Shown in pieces: positions 62,324 to 64,000 of a stretch of DNA of 64,000 nucleotides. Under the pieces are notes generated by a model. It was not told the DNA's origin. It searched no databases and saw only the letters and a list, made by a program, of their open reading frames with translations. Each line of letters starts with the position of its first letter. The stretch's first letter is position 1. Source of the stretch: Bugulina stolonifera (taxonomy: Eukaryota > Bryozoa > Gymnolaemata > Cheilostomatida > Bugulidae); assembly GCA_935421135.1 (NCBI GenBank), contig OW285190.1:16626501-16690500 (forward strand). Reading direction: 5' to 3'. A program made the translations under genes and the position numbers.

Positions 62324-64000
62324 CAAATATTATTTAAACTTGGAATCAGGTAAACATCTACATGTAGTAAAAGATTACAGCTGCATGTTGACAATGTCTT
62401 ATAAGCTTATCAGCCTGCTACATACAGTTTCTTTGCTTCCTGATCAACCTCAGTGTGTTAACTATTTCATCATTGTTGTCATGACTACAATAAACAAAAC
62501 ATTTTTTTATTCAAATAACGGAACAAAGGCTTTGGAAATTAAAACAAAAGTCTCCAAGCAATGAGATCCGGCCCTTTTTTAAAATGCATTTGTTGAATTT
62601 AACTTTACCTTATATTTTAACGCTTTAGATTTAATAATTGAGAGCAAATAATGAATGTAGATGCTTGTAGTGGCAACCATTGCTTAGGAACTGCCGGCTT
62701 AAGGCAGCATTCTATCAGGAGGTTGTGCAACATTGGCACCAGCTTCTCCTATGCACAATGCACAAGGCTCTACCTGACAGTGATGGCTTCAGATATTGGT
62801 TATGGGTTTAAAGACTGCACATTTCTAAAGAATCATGCTAGATTATCTTCAGAAACAATTAGATTTTTTTCTTTAATGGTTTCAACACTATCCCCTATTT
62901 TGTTGGCTCAGAAAAGTCCCACAAATAATGTACAGGTAGGTAGTGAATTAGTAGTTGGAACTCTGGACAGTTAATTCAAGATTGATCCCTTGGACGAAAC
63001 ATTTATTCATTTACTTCTGTTTGTGAATATGGTGCAGATGTGCACATGTTTAAGCTAACTCATTAGCCTGTCCCATTTAAAATCTTTCTTGGCCTCATCT
63101 TAGGCAGCAGCATCACCTTTCAAGCATTAGACAGGCAAACTACAGGGGCCAAAACACGGCCAATTAGAGCATTTTGGCAGCAACACTTTACTGACATGGA
63201 GAAAGAACGATTATACTATTGTCTAGCCGTTTACAAACTGTCATACAAGTCTTTATTCCAAAGTCGGTCTTAGAATGTATCTACATTTATAATTGTGTAC
63301 ATAATAAAACAAATTGCATGTAATCTCTATTATATAGGATGCTCATGTCTGAGAAGCAAATATATCTACTGTGTACATGTATATCTGTGAAGAGTATAGT
63401 TATGCTTATCTATATTTGTGTGAGCCTGCAGGTACTCATCTACATACGCACACCTGTGGTGTGCTCCTAACGTTGTTATGTGTATGTTAGCTTAGCAGCT
63501 CTCATATCAAGGCCGACATGACTACTCAACAGAATGAGCTTTAGGTTTTTATTTTTGATTCTAGATGTAAATGTACTCTGATATAATCTTCAACTGAACA
63601 TAATTATCTTGAACGACATGTTGTAGTTTTATCAATCTATGTCATATTAAATTATATTTGTAACTCATTGTAGCTACAATTTACAATGTACCATGTACAT
63701 TGTAGTTGTACTAATTCTTGTAATAACATAAAACGCAAATACAATAGAAGGTTGCATATTATAGGGGTAATATGATACTGTTGTAAATTATATTTATTTC
63801 ATGCAGTTGAAATACAATTTAATTTTATTGTACATGTATATATTGAGAAACCCATGCTACTAGCTTTTTAATATCATTAGAATTTTAGGTTTGATTCAGT
63901 TTGAATTTCCCTTAAAACACCCTCAATCAAAGAGCTAGTACCAGCTACTGTGCTAACACCTTAGCCAACCTGCCAACTCAAAATACAGTCATTATATATT

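Larger units (their letters stand above)
60248..64000. other. Intergenic with repeats, no confident gene
   Basis: No exon with a recognisable motif is present. Open frames of 81-107 residues at 60840-61085 (minus) and 62651-62974 (plus) lack partners and family features. Confidence 0.35.

Overview
The window reads as a gene-dense, AT-rich stretch of animal nuclear DNA. Protein-coding exons are short and split by many small GT-AG introns, AATAAA-type signals follow several genes, and the products are animal-type: SRP72, prenylcysteine oxidase, C-type lectin, F-type lectin, PTB-SH2 adaptor, SULT-type sulfotransferases, transmembrane collagen, a Shisa-like protein and a Ly6/uPAR-type GPI protein. 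An aquatic invertebrate, possibly a sponge or other early-branching animal, is my inference and is not proven here. I see no bacterial, organellar or CRISPR features.

Layout. 1.0-4.1 kb, minus: prenylcysteine oxidase (5 exons), head to head with SRP72 (plus, 16 exons, 4.6-12.7 kb). 12.9-14.0 kb, minus: secreted C-type lectin, convergent with SRP72. 15.2-17.5 kb, minus: PAN/apple plus F-type lectin protein. 18.7-23.0 kb, plus: PTB-SH2 adaptor. 23.6-26.8 and 28.5-32.5 kb, minus: tandem membrane-anchored sulfotransferases, each with a different lesion (an in-frame stop in one, a GT-to-AT donor change in the other). 33.6-37.9 kb, minus: type II transmembrane collagen. 38-44 kb: no confident gene, with diverged inverted blocks suggesting a decayed DNA element. 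44.1-46.3 kb, minus: Shisa-like single-pass protein. 47.5-51.2 kb, minus: Ly6/uPAR-type GPI protein. 53.8-55.1 kb, minus: secreted cysteine-rich protein with a cystine-knot/IL-17-like C-terminus. 55-64 kb: repeats only, including a 744-bp almost spacer-free palindrome, a tRNA-derived SINE and a probable solo LTR.

The genes do not form an operon. SRP72 and PCYOX1 look like ordinary housekeeping genes sharing a divergent promoter, and most of the others encode secreted or cell-surface proteins. For every multi-exon model I checked that splice phases close from exon to exon; exon coordinates are in the entries. The most unusual signals are two genes whose 5' splice site is copied many times by a tandem repeat, the complementary lesions of the sulfotransferase pair, the palindrome, and a dispersed motif of about 15 bp (GAAGTTRTCCYCTCT).
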